NCBI GenBank assembly: GCA_964456525.1
Contig: CAYWAP010000039.1
Location: 1 to 15,777 of the forward strand
DNA from: Onthomonas sp964456525
GTDB taxonomy: Bacteria; Bacillota; Clostridia; Oscillospirales; Oscillospiraceae
Length of the DNA: 15,777 nt
Direction: 5' to 3'
The position numbers were made by a program, and so were the translations under genes. Below are positions 1 to 7,234 of this stretch, piece after piece; positions within the stretch are counted from its first letter, which is position 1; every line of letters begins with the position of its first letter. The notes under the pieces are model-generated. The model did not search any database. It was not told the origin of the DNA and saw only the letters and a list, made by a program, of their open reading frames with translations.

Positions 1-236
1 TTATCATGGCATCTGCCTTCTGCACTGTTCATGCTTTGCTATATGCCATACTGACGGATTGCATCCCGGCAATGACGGCTGGGGTACTGGCTCATCCTGT
101 CGCTGTGGATATCGCTCCGCGGATATCAGGGTATGCCTTAGCAGCGTTCTCCAGTGTTTGCACACATAACTTTCATATTGGTGTCCATCGCCGGGCCAAT
201 CACGCTGGAAAGGGCTGTGCGCTTCGATGATTCTTT
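1..236 (-). pseudogene. Possible degraded coding remnant (unidentified)
   Basis: No intact gene is visible here. Reading the minus strand, one frame from about 166 down to the left edge gives protein-like sequence (for example LENAAKAYPDIRGAIS, then ASTPAVIAGMQSVSMAYSKA). It is interrupted by in-frame TGA codons at 92-94 and 29-31. A neighbouring frame from about 236 to 166 reads SSVIGPAMDTNMKVM and would join it through one frameshift. This pattern suggests a decayed gene continuing past the left edge. The family is not recognised. The remnant could also be chance coding-like sequence: it is short, and no start codon or ribosome binding site is convincing. A direct repeat GGATATC occurs at 107-113 and 121-127. 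Confidence 0.3.
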
Positions 237-251
237 TCTTCCCACAAGAGA

Positions 252-284
252 AACCCGGCTTATGCTTGCGGCATAAGCCGGGTT
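252..284 (-). terminator. Strong hairpin, likely terminator of the exporter gene
   Basis: A perfect 14-base-pair stem (252-265 with 271-284) closes a 5-base loop. On the minus strand it is followed by TTTCTCTT, so it best fits termination of the minus-strand gene ending at 348. The T tract is interrupted by C, so the call rests mainly on stem strength and position. Confidence 0.6.
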
Positions 285-291
285 GTTCGAC

Positions 292-318
292 ACCGGAGCA
301 CGGGGTTGCTCCGGTTTT
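292..318 (+). terminator. Hairpin with T tract, plus-strand terminator
   Basis: ACCGGAGCA at 292-300 pairs with TGCTCCGGT at 307-315 around a 6-base loop, and the T run 315-318 follows on the plus strand. It would end transcription coming from the left, but no intact plus-strand gene lies between the window edge and this point. It may therefore serve a gene outside the window or act as a barrier towards the convergent exporter gene. Confidence 0.5.
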
Positions 319-347
319 GACGATGTGAAAAATATCCTATAGCGGAC

Positions 348-818
348 TCAGATGAGGGATATCAGCGCAAACACGCCGCAGGAGGCCCCCGTCACGATGA
401 GGCCGGCAATCAGCACGCCCAACGAAATGGCGAGAAGGCTCCAGCGCATCGGGATCCCCAGTATGGACGCGATAATACCGCCGGTCCACGCGCCTGTGCC
501 GGGGAGAGGGATTGCCACAAAGAAGCAAAGGCCCCAGAACGTGATACCGCTGTGGCTGTTTGCTTTCTCTTTCAACAGCTTGGTGAAGCGGCTGAGGATT
601 CCGTGGGTCTCCATCCATTTGATAATGTGACGCCCCGCAAGAATGAGAAAGGGAATGGGAAGCATATTCCCCAGGATGCTGATCAGGTAGGATTCCACAG
701 GGTTCAAGCCCAGGGCCATACCGAAGGGAATGCCGCCGCGGATTTCAATCACGGGAAGCATGGAAAAGAAAAAAGTTTTAACCGCGTCCTCCAGCCAGAG
801 CATAATGGTATGTGTCAT
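348..818 (-). CDS. Small multidrug-export family membrane protein (COG2426)
   Basis: This 156-residue, very hydrophobic protein matches the Sm_multidrug_ex (COG2426, PF06695) family as I recognise it. Typical features are the early segment PVIEIRGGIPFGMALGL, a re-entrant or membrane stretch NMLPIPFLILAGRHII, and a second half AIPLPGTGAWTGGIIASILG, followed by two terminal membrane helices. Members sit in the cytoplasmic membrane; the transport function is inferred from the family name and is poorly tested. I chose ATG at 818 because GGAGG at 830-834 lies 11 bases upstream. A GTG at 836 would add six residues but has no ribosome binding site. The gene stands alone, divergent from the rluA pair, with its own promoter and a terminator at 252-284. 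Confidence 0.8.
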   Translation of the reverse strand: MTHTIMLWLEDAVKTFFFSMLPVIEIRGGIPFGMALGLNPVESYLISILGNMLPIPFLILAGRHIIKWMETHGILSRFTKLLKEKANSHSGITFWGLCFFVAIPLPGTGAWTGGIIASILGIPMRWSLLAISLGVLIAGLIVTGASCGVFALISLI

Positions 819-868
819 ATGGATGTAATCCTCCACACAGAAGAAGAGATGGCTTTTTTGTCAGAGCC

Positions 869-899
869 AGTATACCACATAGGCCGGATAAATTGTAAA
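869..899 (-). promoter_or_regulatory. Promoter of the exporter-family gene
   Basis: On the minus strand TTTACA (899-894) is separated by 19 bases from TATACT (874-869). The -10 hexamer is preceded by TGG, an extended -10 motif, which can compensate for the long spacer. Transcription would start near 862, giving a leader of roughly 45 bases before ATG 818. Confidence 0.5.
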
Positions 900-1044
900 T
901 AGGCTATGAATGTTTTGTGGGAAAATTTTTGGTCAAAAAAGAGAGATTCTTCCGTGATTTTTCACAAATAGCCCCGATGTCCCGGGGCCGGAGGCAAAAC
1001 CGGGGAGGAACTTTTCCCTTCTCTCTTTTATCCCCTCCCCATTT

Positions 1045-1057
1045 GTGGTAAGATAAT
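1045..1057 (+). promoter_or_regulatory. Possible extended -10 promoter of the rluA pair
   Basis: TGTGG is followed by TAAGAT (1049-1054), an extended -10 arrangement, about 34 bases before the GTG start at 1088. No good -35 hexamer is visible (TTTTAT at 1026-1031 is the best at 17 bases). Upstream, 900-1020 holds an AT-rich stretch and a short GCCCCG/CGGGGC inverted repeat with no T tract. Confidence 0.3.
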
Positions 1058-1087
1058 TATGATGACAAAACAAAGGGGAGACAGCAG

Positions 1088-1978
1088 GTGCGGTTGCAGT
1101 GTATCGCCCAACGCACGGGAAAATTAGTCACTTTTTTGCGTACAGAACTAAAGCTCTCCGCCAATCTGACGCAAAAACTGAGCAAACAGGGCGCTCTGTC
1201 TGTGAATGACAAACAGGCCGGCCTTTACCAGAAAATCCAAACAGGGGACCGTATAGCAGTTCACATTCAGGAAGCCCTTCCCGGATACCCGCCGGAGAAG
1301 GGGCCGCTGCCCATTGTGTATGAGGATGAGGCCGTTCTCGTGGTGGACAAACCATCGGGGCTGACCATGTGCCCGACGGCGGCAAGGCCGGACGGCACGG
1401 TGGCCGGGCGGCTGGTGCGGCACTATCAGGAGACAGGGCAGCGCTGTGGCATCCACTTCGTCAACCGGCTGGATCGGGACACGCTGGGTCTGGTTCTGGT
1501 TGCGAAAAACGGTTTTGTCCACGGGACATTGAGCAAAGCGATGGCATCCGGCGCCGTGGAAAAGGTATATCACGCGGCCGTTTACGGCGTCCCGGAGCAG
1601 CCCATCGGCGAGATCGTGCAGCCCATTGGACGGGTGGAGGGAGACCCCCTGCTGCGCTGTGTCAGACCGGACGGCCAGTATGCCAAGTCCACCTATCAGG
1701 TGCTGAAAACGGCGGGAAATTGCAGTCTTTTGGAGCTGCATCCCGTCACCGGGCGAACCAACCAGCTGCGAATCCACTGCGCATGGGCCGGCTGGCCGAT
1801 CTTGGGGGACGGGCAGTACGGCACCGCCGCCTCCATGCACTACTCCAAAGAGTGCGGCTATACCACCCAGCAGCTCTGCTGCACAGAGCTGGCCTTTCCC
1901 CACCCGCTGAGGGGGGAAATTCTGGTTGTAACATCCCGTCAGACGATCCCATTACCGGAAGAAGGAGCGGGGATATGA
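1088..1978 (+). CDS. RluA-family pseudouridine synthase with S4 domain
   Basis: This 296-residue enzyme should convert specific uridines in rRNA or tRNA to pseudouridine; the target site cannot be read from sequence. Residues about 10-60 resemble an S4 RNA-binding domain (LRTELKLSANLTQKLSKQGA, then TGDRIAV). The catalytic core contains HFVNRLDRDTLGLVLVAK, with the catalytic aspartate at D129, and a later VTGRTNQLRIH motif. The common HRLDxxTSG signature here reads NRLDRDTLG, so the His and Ser positions differ while RLD is kept. The GTG start is supported by AAAGGGGAG eight bases upstream. The stop overlaps the next gene's start (ATGA at 1975-1978), indicating translational coupling to a second synthase. 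Confidence 0.88.
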   Translation: MRLQCIAQRTGKLVTFLRTELKLSANLTQKLSKQGALSVNDKQAGLYQKIQTGDRIAVHIQEALPGYPPEKGPLPIVYEDEAVLVVDKPSGLTMCPTAARPDGTVAGRLVRHYQETGQRCGIHFVNRLDRDTLGLVLVAKNGFVHGTLSKAMASGAVEKVYHAAVYGVPEQPIGEIVQPIGRVEGDPLLRCVRPDGQYAKSTYQVLKTAGNCSLLELHPVTGRTNQLRIHCAWAGWPILGDGQYGTAASMHYSKECGYTTQQLCCTELAFPHPLRGEILVVTSRQTIPLPEEGAGI

Positions 1979-2628
1979 AACTCATCTATCAGGACAAGCA
2001 GATTCTGGTCTGCACCAAGCCCGGAGGCGTGCTGTCCACCGACGAGCCAGGGGGCATGCCCGATTTGATCCGCGCCGGACTGGGCGATAAAAACGCCTGC
2101 GTTCGGACGGTTCACCGGCTGGATCGGGTGGTGGGCGGCCTGATGGTCTTTGCCCGAACCCCCAAGGCCGCCTCGGAGCTGTCCCGGCAAATCCGTGAGC
2201 GGACCTTTGACAAGGAATATCTGGCCGTCGTTCACGGCGCACCGGAGACCGGCCGGGGAACCTATCGGGATCTGCTGCTGCGCTCCAAGCAGGAGCGAAA
2301 AACCTATGTGGTGCACCACATGGAAAAGGGCGTTCAGGAGGCCATTTTGGATTATGAGGTGTTGGGAAAGACAGACAATTTGACGTTGGTGCGAATCACG
2401 CTGCGCACCGGGCGAACCCACCAAATTCGATCCCAGTTTTCCTCCAGAGACCTGCCGTTGGTGGGCGACCGGAAATACAGCACCCGGGAGGACAACTGCC
2501 AGATCGCATTGTGGTCCTATCGCCTGGCCTTCCGCCACCCCGGCTCCCGGCAGGCGGTGGAGTACCGTTGTCTGCCCCCGGCGGTATGGCCCTGGACTGA
2601 ATTTCAAAATTTTTACGACAGGGAGTGA
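1975..2628 (+). CDS. Second RluA-family pseudouridine synthase, no S4 domain
   Basis: This 217-residue protein is a shorter RluA-type pseudouridine synthase of cytoplasmic RNA. It begins directly with the catalytic fold (LIYQDKQILVCTKPGG) and has no S4 domain. The signature is VHRLDRVVGGLMVFA, with catalytic aspartate D50; VGG replaces the usual TSG. A later motif RTGRTHQIRSQF is well conserved. The start ATG at 1975 overlaps the upstream stop as ATGA and is preceded by GAAGGAGCGG, so the two genes form a coupled operon. An open frame continues upstream to 1369, but it runs inside the first synthase in another frame and is not used. The RNA target is unknown; it may differ from that of its neighbour. 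Confidence 0.88.
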   Translation: MKLIYQDKQILVCTKPGGVLSTDEPGGMPDLIRAGLGDKNACVRTVHRLDRVVGGLMVFARTPKAASELSRQIRERTFDKEYLAVVHGAPETGRGTYRDLLLRSKQERKTYVVHHMEKGVQEAILDYEVLGKTDNLTLVRITLRTGRTHQIRSQFSSRDLPLVGDRKYSTREDNCQIALWSYRLAFRHPGSRQAVEYRCLPPAVWPWTEFQNFYDRE

Positions 2629-2652
2629 AAGGGCCAACACATAGGCCTTTTT
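2628..2652 (+). terminator. Weak terminator after the rluA pair
   Basis: AAAGGGCC (2628-2635) pairs with GGCCTTTT (2644-2651), including one G-U pair, around an 8-base loop, and T residues run 2648-2652. The stem starts at the last base of the stop codon. It is short, so read-through into the next gene is possible. Confidence 0.45.
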
Positions 2653-2680
2653 CCCCCTGTTTTATATATAAGTTGTTCTC

Positions 2681-2709
2681 TTGAAAAGTAGTTTACTTCT
2701 TGATACAAT
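2681..2709 (+). promoter_or_regulatory. Promoter of the glycerophosphotransferase gene
   Basis: TTGAAA (2681-2686), a 17-base spacer and TACAAT (2704-2709) form a good sigma-A-type promoter about 50 bases before the ATG. Within the spacer lies a small inverted repeat, AAGTA-GTT-TACTT, which could be an operator but may be chance. Confidence 0.7.
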
Positions 2710-2761
2710 AAGCTGGGAATGACATCTATCACTTCCAACGATTTCCAGAAAGGATGCTACT

Positions 2762-5700
2762 ATGTCTGAAACATGCTCATATTGGCGCATTCTCCCCCAA
2801 GATGCCCCTGTTACAGCGGGAACCGGTGTGAAAAAGGCAGTCTTTGCCCCCGCTGAGGCGGGCATGCTGCGCCTGAAAATGGCAGACCCATTGCCTGAGG
2901 GGCAGTTGATTCTGATCGCAACCACCCAAAGCAGAACGGTTCACTGGTATCAGGACGCCCAGCGTGACGGGCAAGCGCTGCGTATCTCCATGGAGGGCTT
3001 TTCGGAAGCGGTTCGCGCCTGCCCTGAGCAGTCCTGGAGGCTGGAGCTGGGACGCAGGAGCAAGCAGCGGATTGTCACTTGGACGCTATCCGGCGGAAAT
3101 CAGGCAGATTACTATAAAAACGCCGAGCGGTATTTTCTCGATGACCGCGCACACTATTGGGATCCGGTATCCGTCTTTTCCTATCAGGGCGCAGAGTGGG
3201 AAGTCGTCCCCAATCTGGCAAACGCCAGGGGCGCCCTCTCCCTGCAAATCGCCCCCAAAGGGGACCGCTATATCAGGCAGCTGACCTGCCGTCTGGTGGA
3301 AATTGCCGTGTCGGGCAACCAGATGAACGTGGCCGTTCAAATGCCCAAAACAGCCCCTCAGCCCGTGGGAATTGCCCTGCGCGGGGTGAACGGCGCGGGA
3401 GAGACGGACGAGCGTTGGTTCCCGGTTTCGGGCAGCCGGTATGAGGCAGACCGCACGGTGTACGGCGCCGTGCCGCTGGAGGATCTTGGCACGGTATCCG
3501 GCCGCTGGCAGCTGACCTGTGTGCTGAAACAGGAGAACGGGACACTATTACACCTCTCCCCCCATCTGCTGGACGGTGAGCTGGCCACCAGACTGCTGGA
3601 GCAGTACGGCCCCCGGCCGTCCTGGACAACCGGGAGTCAGGGGGTGTATCTGTCGCTGAGCGAGGATTTTCTGCTGGAAATTCAGTCCGCTTCGGACATG
3701 CCCGGCGCACAGTCTTCCCTCTGCACGTCCCTGGAGGACTTCGTGGCTCAGGGGAGCCTTCAGGGCAGATGCGCCTGCGAACATCTGGGCGGCGAAAACT
3801 GGCAGTGGCGGCTGCGCCTGCCGGGGCGTGACCTGACCGATATGGACGAGGCCGCGGTCGTGATGCACCAGCTGCGTTCCCATAAACATTACCGGTGCCC
3901 CATAACGGTGGAGCGTGCCGGTGAAGAAGGCTGCGTGATCTCCGCAGATCTGTCCTGCCTCATTGGGACGGTGGAAAACTGCCTGAGAGACAATTTCCAC
4001 GCCTATATCGCCTTCCGCAAGGGCACTTCTTTCTGGTATATGCCCCTGCATGATCCCAGGCACACCTTCTATGGGAGAAAACGCCGCCCCACCTCCTATT
4101 TCAACTGGAAGGACTCCTTTTTCGCTGAGCCGGTGGGAGAGACCCCTTTCGCCGGTCACTCGGTGGAGGCCTGTCCCTGGTGGGACTGGAATGGTCAAAC
4201 CTGCCTGAAGCTGGCCGATGCGTGCCTGAGGTATCACCCCTACTTCGTCTGCCGGGCCGAGAAGGCCGTCCTTCACCTGGGCGCCCTGACGATGAAGATC
4301 CGCTGCCCGAAGAACGTGGACGGCCGGTGGGTCGGCCTGATGATTTGCCACCGCTACAAGCTGGAGGAGGACCGAAGGGAATACTTTGTGCCGCTGACCC
4401 GTTTGCAGGAGGGAAAAGAGTACGATCTGCTGACCGTCAAAGCCTCCCTCAAAAAACTGGAATACACCCCGGTTTACTGGGATCTGCGGGCCGTCTTTGA
4501 GAAAGATGGAAAGCGGTTCTGGGTCGCGATTAAACCCCCCAAGGGGAAGCAGGAGAGCGCTGCCCAGCGGCTCAAAGCCCGGCTAAAGGGCCTGTTCGCG
4601 CCCAATACGACCAATATAGGCCCCAAAAACCAGCTCTTTCTCTGCGTCACCTCCCGCAACCGCTATGCATTGATTTACCAGGAAAAGACCCAATACAGCG
4701 GGCTTGCCTTCCGCATGAAGGAGCATCTGGCTTATCTGATTTACTGCCTGAACCGGAACCGGCTGCGCGCGGAGAACATCATGCTGACGTATGAAAAATA
4801 CTGCTGCATGGCTCAGGACAATGGCTTTTACTTCTTCCAGTATTGCATGGAAAACAATATGGAGGAAAAGCTGAATCACAAGATTTACTATATCATCACG
4901 CCGGACTCCGCAGACTATGACAATGTGCGGCCCTATGAGGATCACGTCATCCCCTTCATGAGCCTGAAACACATGGTCTATCTGCTGGCCTGCCGGTTGA
5001 TGGTGTCCTCCGACTCCAAGCCCCACGCATACGCATGGCGCTGTAAGGAGAGCATCATCCTGCCCATTGTGGAGCAGAGCCGCCGCCTCGTCTTCTTGCA
5101 GCACGGCGTGATTGCGATGAAGAAGGTCGCCTTCTTTGACGCCTCTACCAACGCCGTCTCCCTCTTTGTCACCTCCAACCGGAGAGAGCGGGATATCATT
5201 GTCCGGGAGCTGGGCTATCCGCCCGGAAAGGTGATTATCACCGGCCTGACCCGGTGGGATGTGCTGCGCGACCGTTCCGATGAGGTGGAGGGCAACCATA
5301 TTCTGGTCATGCCCACCTGGCGGAACTGGCTGGAGGATGTGGGCGATGAAGCGTTCCGGGCCAGTGATTACTACCAGAACTATATGGCTCTGCTGAACTC
5401 TCAGCGGTGGCAGACCTATCTGGAAAGCCATGACGCCTATCTGGATTTCTATATCCATCCCAAATTCCGGGATTATATTGGAGACTTTTCCACCTCCGGC
5501 CAGCGGATTCGGCTGATTCCCTTTGGCAGCGAACCGCTGAACCGACTGATTATGCAGTGCAAAATGCTGATCACCGACTATTCCAGCGTCTGCTGGGATG
5601 TATTCTATCAGGGAAAGCCCTGCATCTTCTATCAGTTCGATTTCGACAAATACAATGAGGCTCAGGGGGCCTATATCGACCTGGAAAAAGACCTGTTTGG

Positions 5701-5869
5701 TGACCGGGCGCTGGACAATGACACCCTGTTTGCCCTGCTGGAGGAGGCGGCGGAGCGGAACTTCCAGCTAAAGCCCAAGTATGCGGAAATGCGGCTCACC
5801 TCCTACGAGTATCTGGATCACAACAACAGCCAGCGCGTGTGCGAGGAGATCAAGCGCCGGAACTGGTGA
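2762..5869 (+). CDS. CDP-glycerol glycerophosphotransferase-like (TagF/TagB-type) protein with long N-terminal extension
   Basis: The C-terminal ~370 of 1035 residues match the Glyphos_transf family (PF04464), which transfers glycerol phosphate or related polyol phosphates from CDP-linked donors to build teichoic-acid-like polymers at the inner membrane face. Recognisable elements are FLQHGVIAMKK (His781), SNRRERDIIVRELGYPPGKV, TGLTRWDVL, VMPTWRNWL, YIHPKF (His899) and LITDYSSVCWDVFYQGKPC (Asp939). Residues 1 to about 620 are not recognised; they lack a signal peptide or membrane helix and look beta-rich, with a recurring strand-turn-strand pattern ending in an aromatic residue (near 203, 248, 414, 525, 574). 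TagF is about 750 residues, so this protein carries a large extension. AAAGGAT before ATG 2762 supports the start. No other teichoic-acid gene is adjacent, so the substrate is uncertain. Confidence 0.8.
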   Translation: MSETCSYWRILPQDAPVTAGTGVKKAVFAPAEAGMLRLKMADPLPEGQLILIATTQSRTVHWYQDAQRDGQALRISMEGFSEAVRACPEQSWRLELGRRSKQRIVTWTLSGGNQADYYKNAERYFLDDRAHYWDPVSVFSYQGAEWEVVPNLANARGALSLQIAPKGDRYIRQLTCRLVEIAVSGNQMNVAVQMPKTAPQPVGIALRGVNGAGETDERWFPVSGSRYEADRTVYGAVPLEDLGTVSGRWQLTCVLKQENGTLLHLSPHLLDGELATRLLEQYGPRPSWTTGSQGVYLSLSEDFLLEIQSASDMPGAQSSLCTSLEDFVAQGSLQGRCACEHLGGENWQWRLRLPGRDLTDMDEAAVVMHQLRSHKHYRCPITVERAGEEGCVISADLSCLIGTVENCLRDNFHAYIAFRKGTSFWYMPLHDPRHTFYGRKRRPTSYFNWKDSFFAEPVGETPFAGHSVEACPWWDWNGQTCLKLADACLRYHPYFVCRAEKAVLHLGALTMKIRCPKNVDGRWVGLMICHRYKLEEDRREYFVPLTRLQEGKEYDLLTVKASLKKLEYTPVYWDLRAVFEKDGKRFWVAIKPPKGKQESAAQRLKARLKGLFAPNTTNIGPKNQLFLCVTSRNRYALIYQEKTQYSGLAFRMKEHLAYLIYCLNRNRLRAENIMLTYEKYCCMAQDNGFYFFQYCMENNMEEKLNHKIYYIITPDSADYDNVRPYEDHVIPFMSLKHMVYLLACRLMVSSDSKPHAYAWRCKESIILPIVEQSRRLVFLQHGVIAMKKVAFFDASTNAVSLFVTSNRRERDIIVRELGYPPGKVIITGLTRWDVLRDRSDEVEGNHILVMPTWRNWLEDVGDEAFRASDYYQNYMALLNSQRWQTYLESHDAYLDFYIHPKFRDYIGDFSTSGQRIRLIPFGSEPLNRLIMQCKMLITDYSSVCWDVFYQGKPCIFYQFDFDKYNEAQGAYIDLEKDLFGDRALDNDTLFALLEEAAERNFQLKPKYAEMRLTSYEYLDHNNSQRVCEEIKRRNW

Positions 5870-5902
5870 CGGACCGCCGCCGTGAATGTTTGATGAAGCC
5901 AT

Positions 5903-5935
5903 AAAAAGTGGGCAGCCATTCTCGGGCTGTCCACT
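5903..5935 (-). terminator. Terminator of the thiI operon
   Basis: On the minus strand an 11-base-pair stem (5935-5925 with 5917-5907, one G-U pair) with a 7-base loop is followed by a T run (5907-5903). It lies about 40 bases beyond the thiI stop codon. Confidence 0.75.
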
Positions 5936-5943
5936 CTCTCTTC

Positions 5944-5977
5944 CCCGGAATCCGACGGCGTCTGGTTCCGGGTTTTT
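5944..5977 (+). terminator. Terminator of the glycerophosphotransferase gene
   Basis: CCCGGAA (5944-5950) pairs with TTCCGGG (5966-5972) and is followed by TTTTT (5973-5977) on the plus strand. The T tract overlaps the stop codon of the convergent thiI gene (5976-5978). The loop is long (15 bases). Confidence 0.65.
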
Positions 5978-7169
5978 ATGTTTGGTTGAAATGGCTGACG
6001 GAGATGGAGACGGTTTCAATCCCCTCCACAGCTTTCTGCGAAAGGCCCTCGAAATCGTAATGCCCCTCGATCTCCATCATCTCTTCGATCTTGGGCGTGG
6101 TGCGGGGATGTTTGGGCGTAAAGACGGTGCAGCAGTCCTCATAGGGCAAAATAGACGTCTCAAAGGTGCCGATCTTGCGGGCAAGGCTGACGATTTCCTC
6201 TTTATCCAGCCCCACAACGGGGCGGAAAATGGGGAGCTTTACCCCCGCGCCGGTGACGGCCATGGCAGGCAGCGTCTGGCTGGCAACCTGTCCCAGGCTC
6301 TCGCCGGTGATCAGGGCCTCGGCGCCAATTTTGTTTGCCACCAGTTCGGAGATATGCATCATATAGCGGCGCATCGCCAGGGTAAAATAGGGCTCCGGGC
6401 AGTTGCGGCGCAGATCCTCCTGAATCTCGGTAAAGGGAACGATGTGAACGGTGACCCGGCCGCAGTAAGGCGTGACCAGACGCGCCAGCTCCAACACCTT
6501 TTCCTTGGCCTCCAGCGAGGTGTAGGGGTAGGAAAAGAAGTGAATCATATCCAGCTCCAGCCCCCGCTTTGCCATCATATAGCAGGCAACCGGGGAATCA
6601 ATGCCCCCGGAGAGCAGGGCCAGAGCCTTGCCCCCCACGCCCACCGGCAGGCCCCCGGCTCCAGGCTCCGGATTGGTGTGGACGTAGCCGGAATAGTCCC
6701 GAACCTCCAGATAGACCGTGAGCTCAGGATTGTGGACATCCACCGTCAAATTGGGGTAGGCCCTGTGAATCCGACTGCCGACATATTGACTCAGTTCCAC
6801 AGAGGTCATGGGGAAGGTTTTGTCGCTGCGCTTGGACTCCACTTTAAAGGATTTCGCAGCTTTGAGCGCGTCATCCAGATAGGTCTGCACTGCGGCAAAA
6901 AACGCGTCTGCCTCTTTTTCACAGGGATAGGCCCTGCTCATCCCGGCAATGCCAAAGACGGTTTTCAGGGCATTCCACGCCCCCTCCAGATCGCATGTCT
7001 CGTCCTTGGGTTCCACATAGACGGTGGATTGCCGGGAGTAGACCCGGAACTTCCCATAGGGGTGCAGACGCCGGTGGATATTGCCCAGCAGTCTGGATTC
7101 AAAGCGGCGTCGATTCAGGCCCTTTAGCACAACCTCGCCCAATTTCAGCAAAAACATTTCATTTGTCAT
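5976..7169 (-). CDS. thiI: tRNA uracil 4-sulfurtransferase ThiI (no rhodanese domain)
   Basis: ThiI adenylates U8 of tRNA and transfers sulfur to make 4-thiouridine; in some organisms it also supplies sulfur for thiamine synthesis. The 397-residue protein starts MTNEMFLLKLGEVVLKGLNR, has a THUMP RNA-binding region (about 60-165), the PP-loop SGGIDSP at 187-193, and the conserved EDCCTVFTPKHP near 345-355. It lacks the C-terminal rhodanese domain of the E. coli enzyme, as is usual in Gram-positive ThiI. Those forms take sulfur from a cysteine desulfurase often encoded next door, but none is adjacent here. The start is supported by GAGG 8 bases upstream. It is the last gene of the minus-strand operon, 65 bases after the zinc-ribbon gene. 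Confidence 0.93.
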   Translation of the reverse strand: MTNEMFLLKLGEVVLKGLNRRRFESRLLGNIHRRLHPYGKFRVYSRQSTVYVEPKDETCDLEGAWNALKTVFGIAGMSRAYPCEKEADAFFAAVQTYLDDALKAAKSFKVESKRSDKTFPMTSVELSQYVGSRIHRAYPNLTVDVHNPELTVYLEVRDYSGYVHTNPEPGAGGLPVGVGGKALALLSGGIDSPVACYMMAKRGLELDMIHFFSYPYTSLEAKEKVLELARLVTPYCGRVTVHIVPFTEIQEDLRRNCPEPYFTLAMRRYMMHISELVANKIGAEALITGESLGQVASQTLPAMAVTGAGVKLPIFRPVVGLDKEEIVSLARKIGTFETSILPYEDCCTVFTPKHPRTTPKIEEMMEIEGHYDFEGLSQKAVEGIETVSISVSHFNQT

Positions 7170-7234
7170 GAATGATCCTCAACTCTCTATCCAATTTTCA
7201 ACTTCGAATTGATGTGCGCCCCGCCGGGAGGCCC

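Noticed and set aside
29..94. In-frame TGA codons as selenocysteine sites
   Set aside because: The frame also needs a frameshift to read further, and no selenocysteine-insertion hairpin pattern was seen after either TGA; decay is simpler.
960..1000. GCCCCG/CGGGGC inverted repeat as a terminator
   Set aside because: The stem is six base pairs with no T tract on either strand, between divergent genes where no terminator is expected.
1369..1974. Upstream extension of the second RluA paralogue
   Set aside because: It reads the first synthase out of frame; the ATG at 1975 has a ribosome binding site and matches the family start.
5886..7127. Long plus-strand open frame opposite thiI (413 codons)
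   Set aside because: It is antisense to a clearly identified gene, its protein is rich in His, Gly and Gln without family motifs, and it arises from the codon bias of GC-rich coding sequence.
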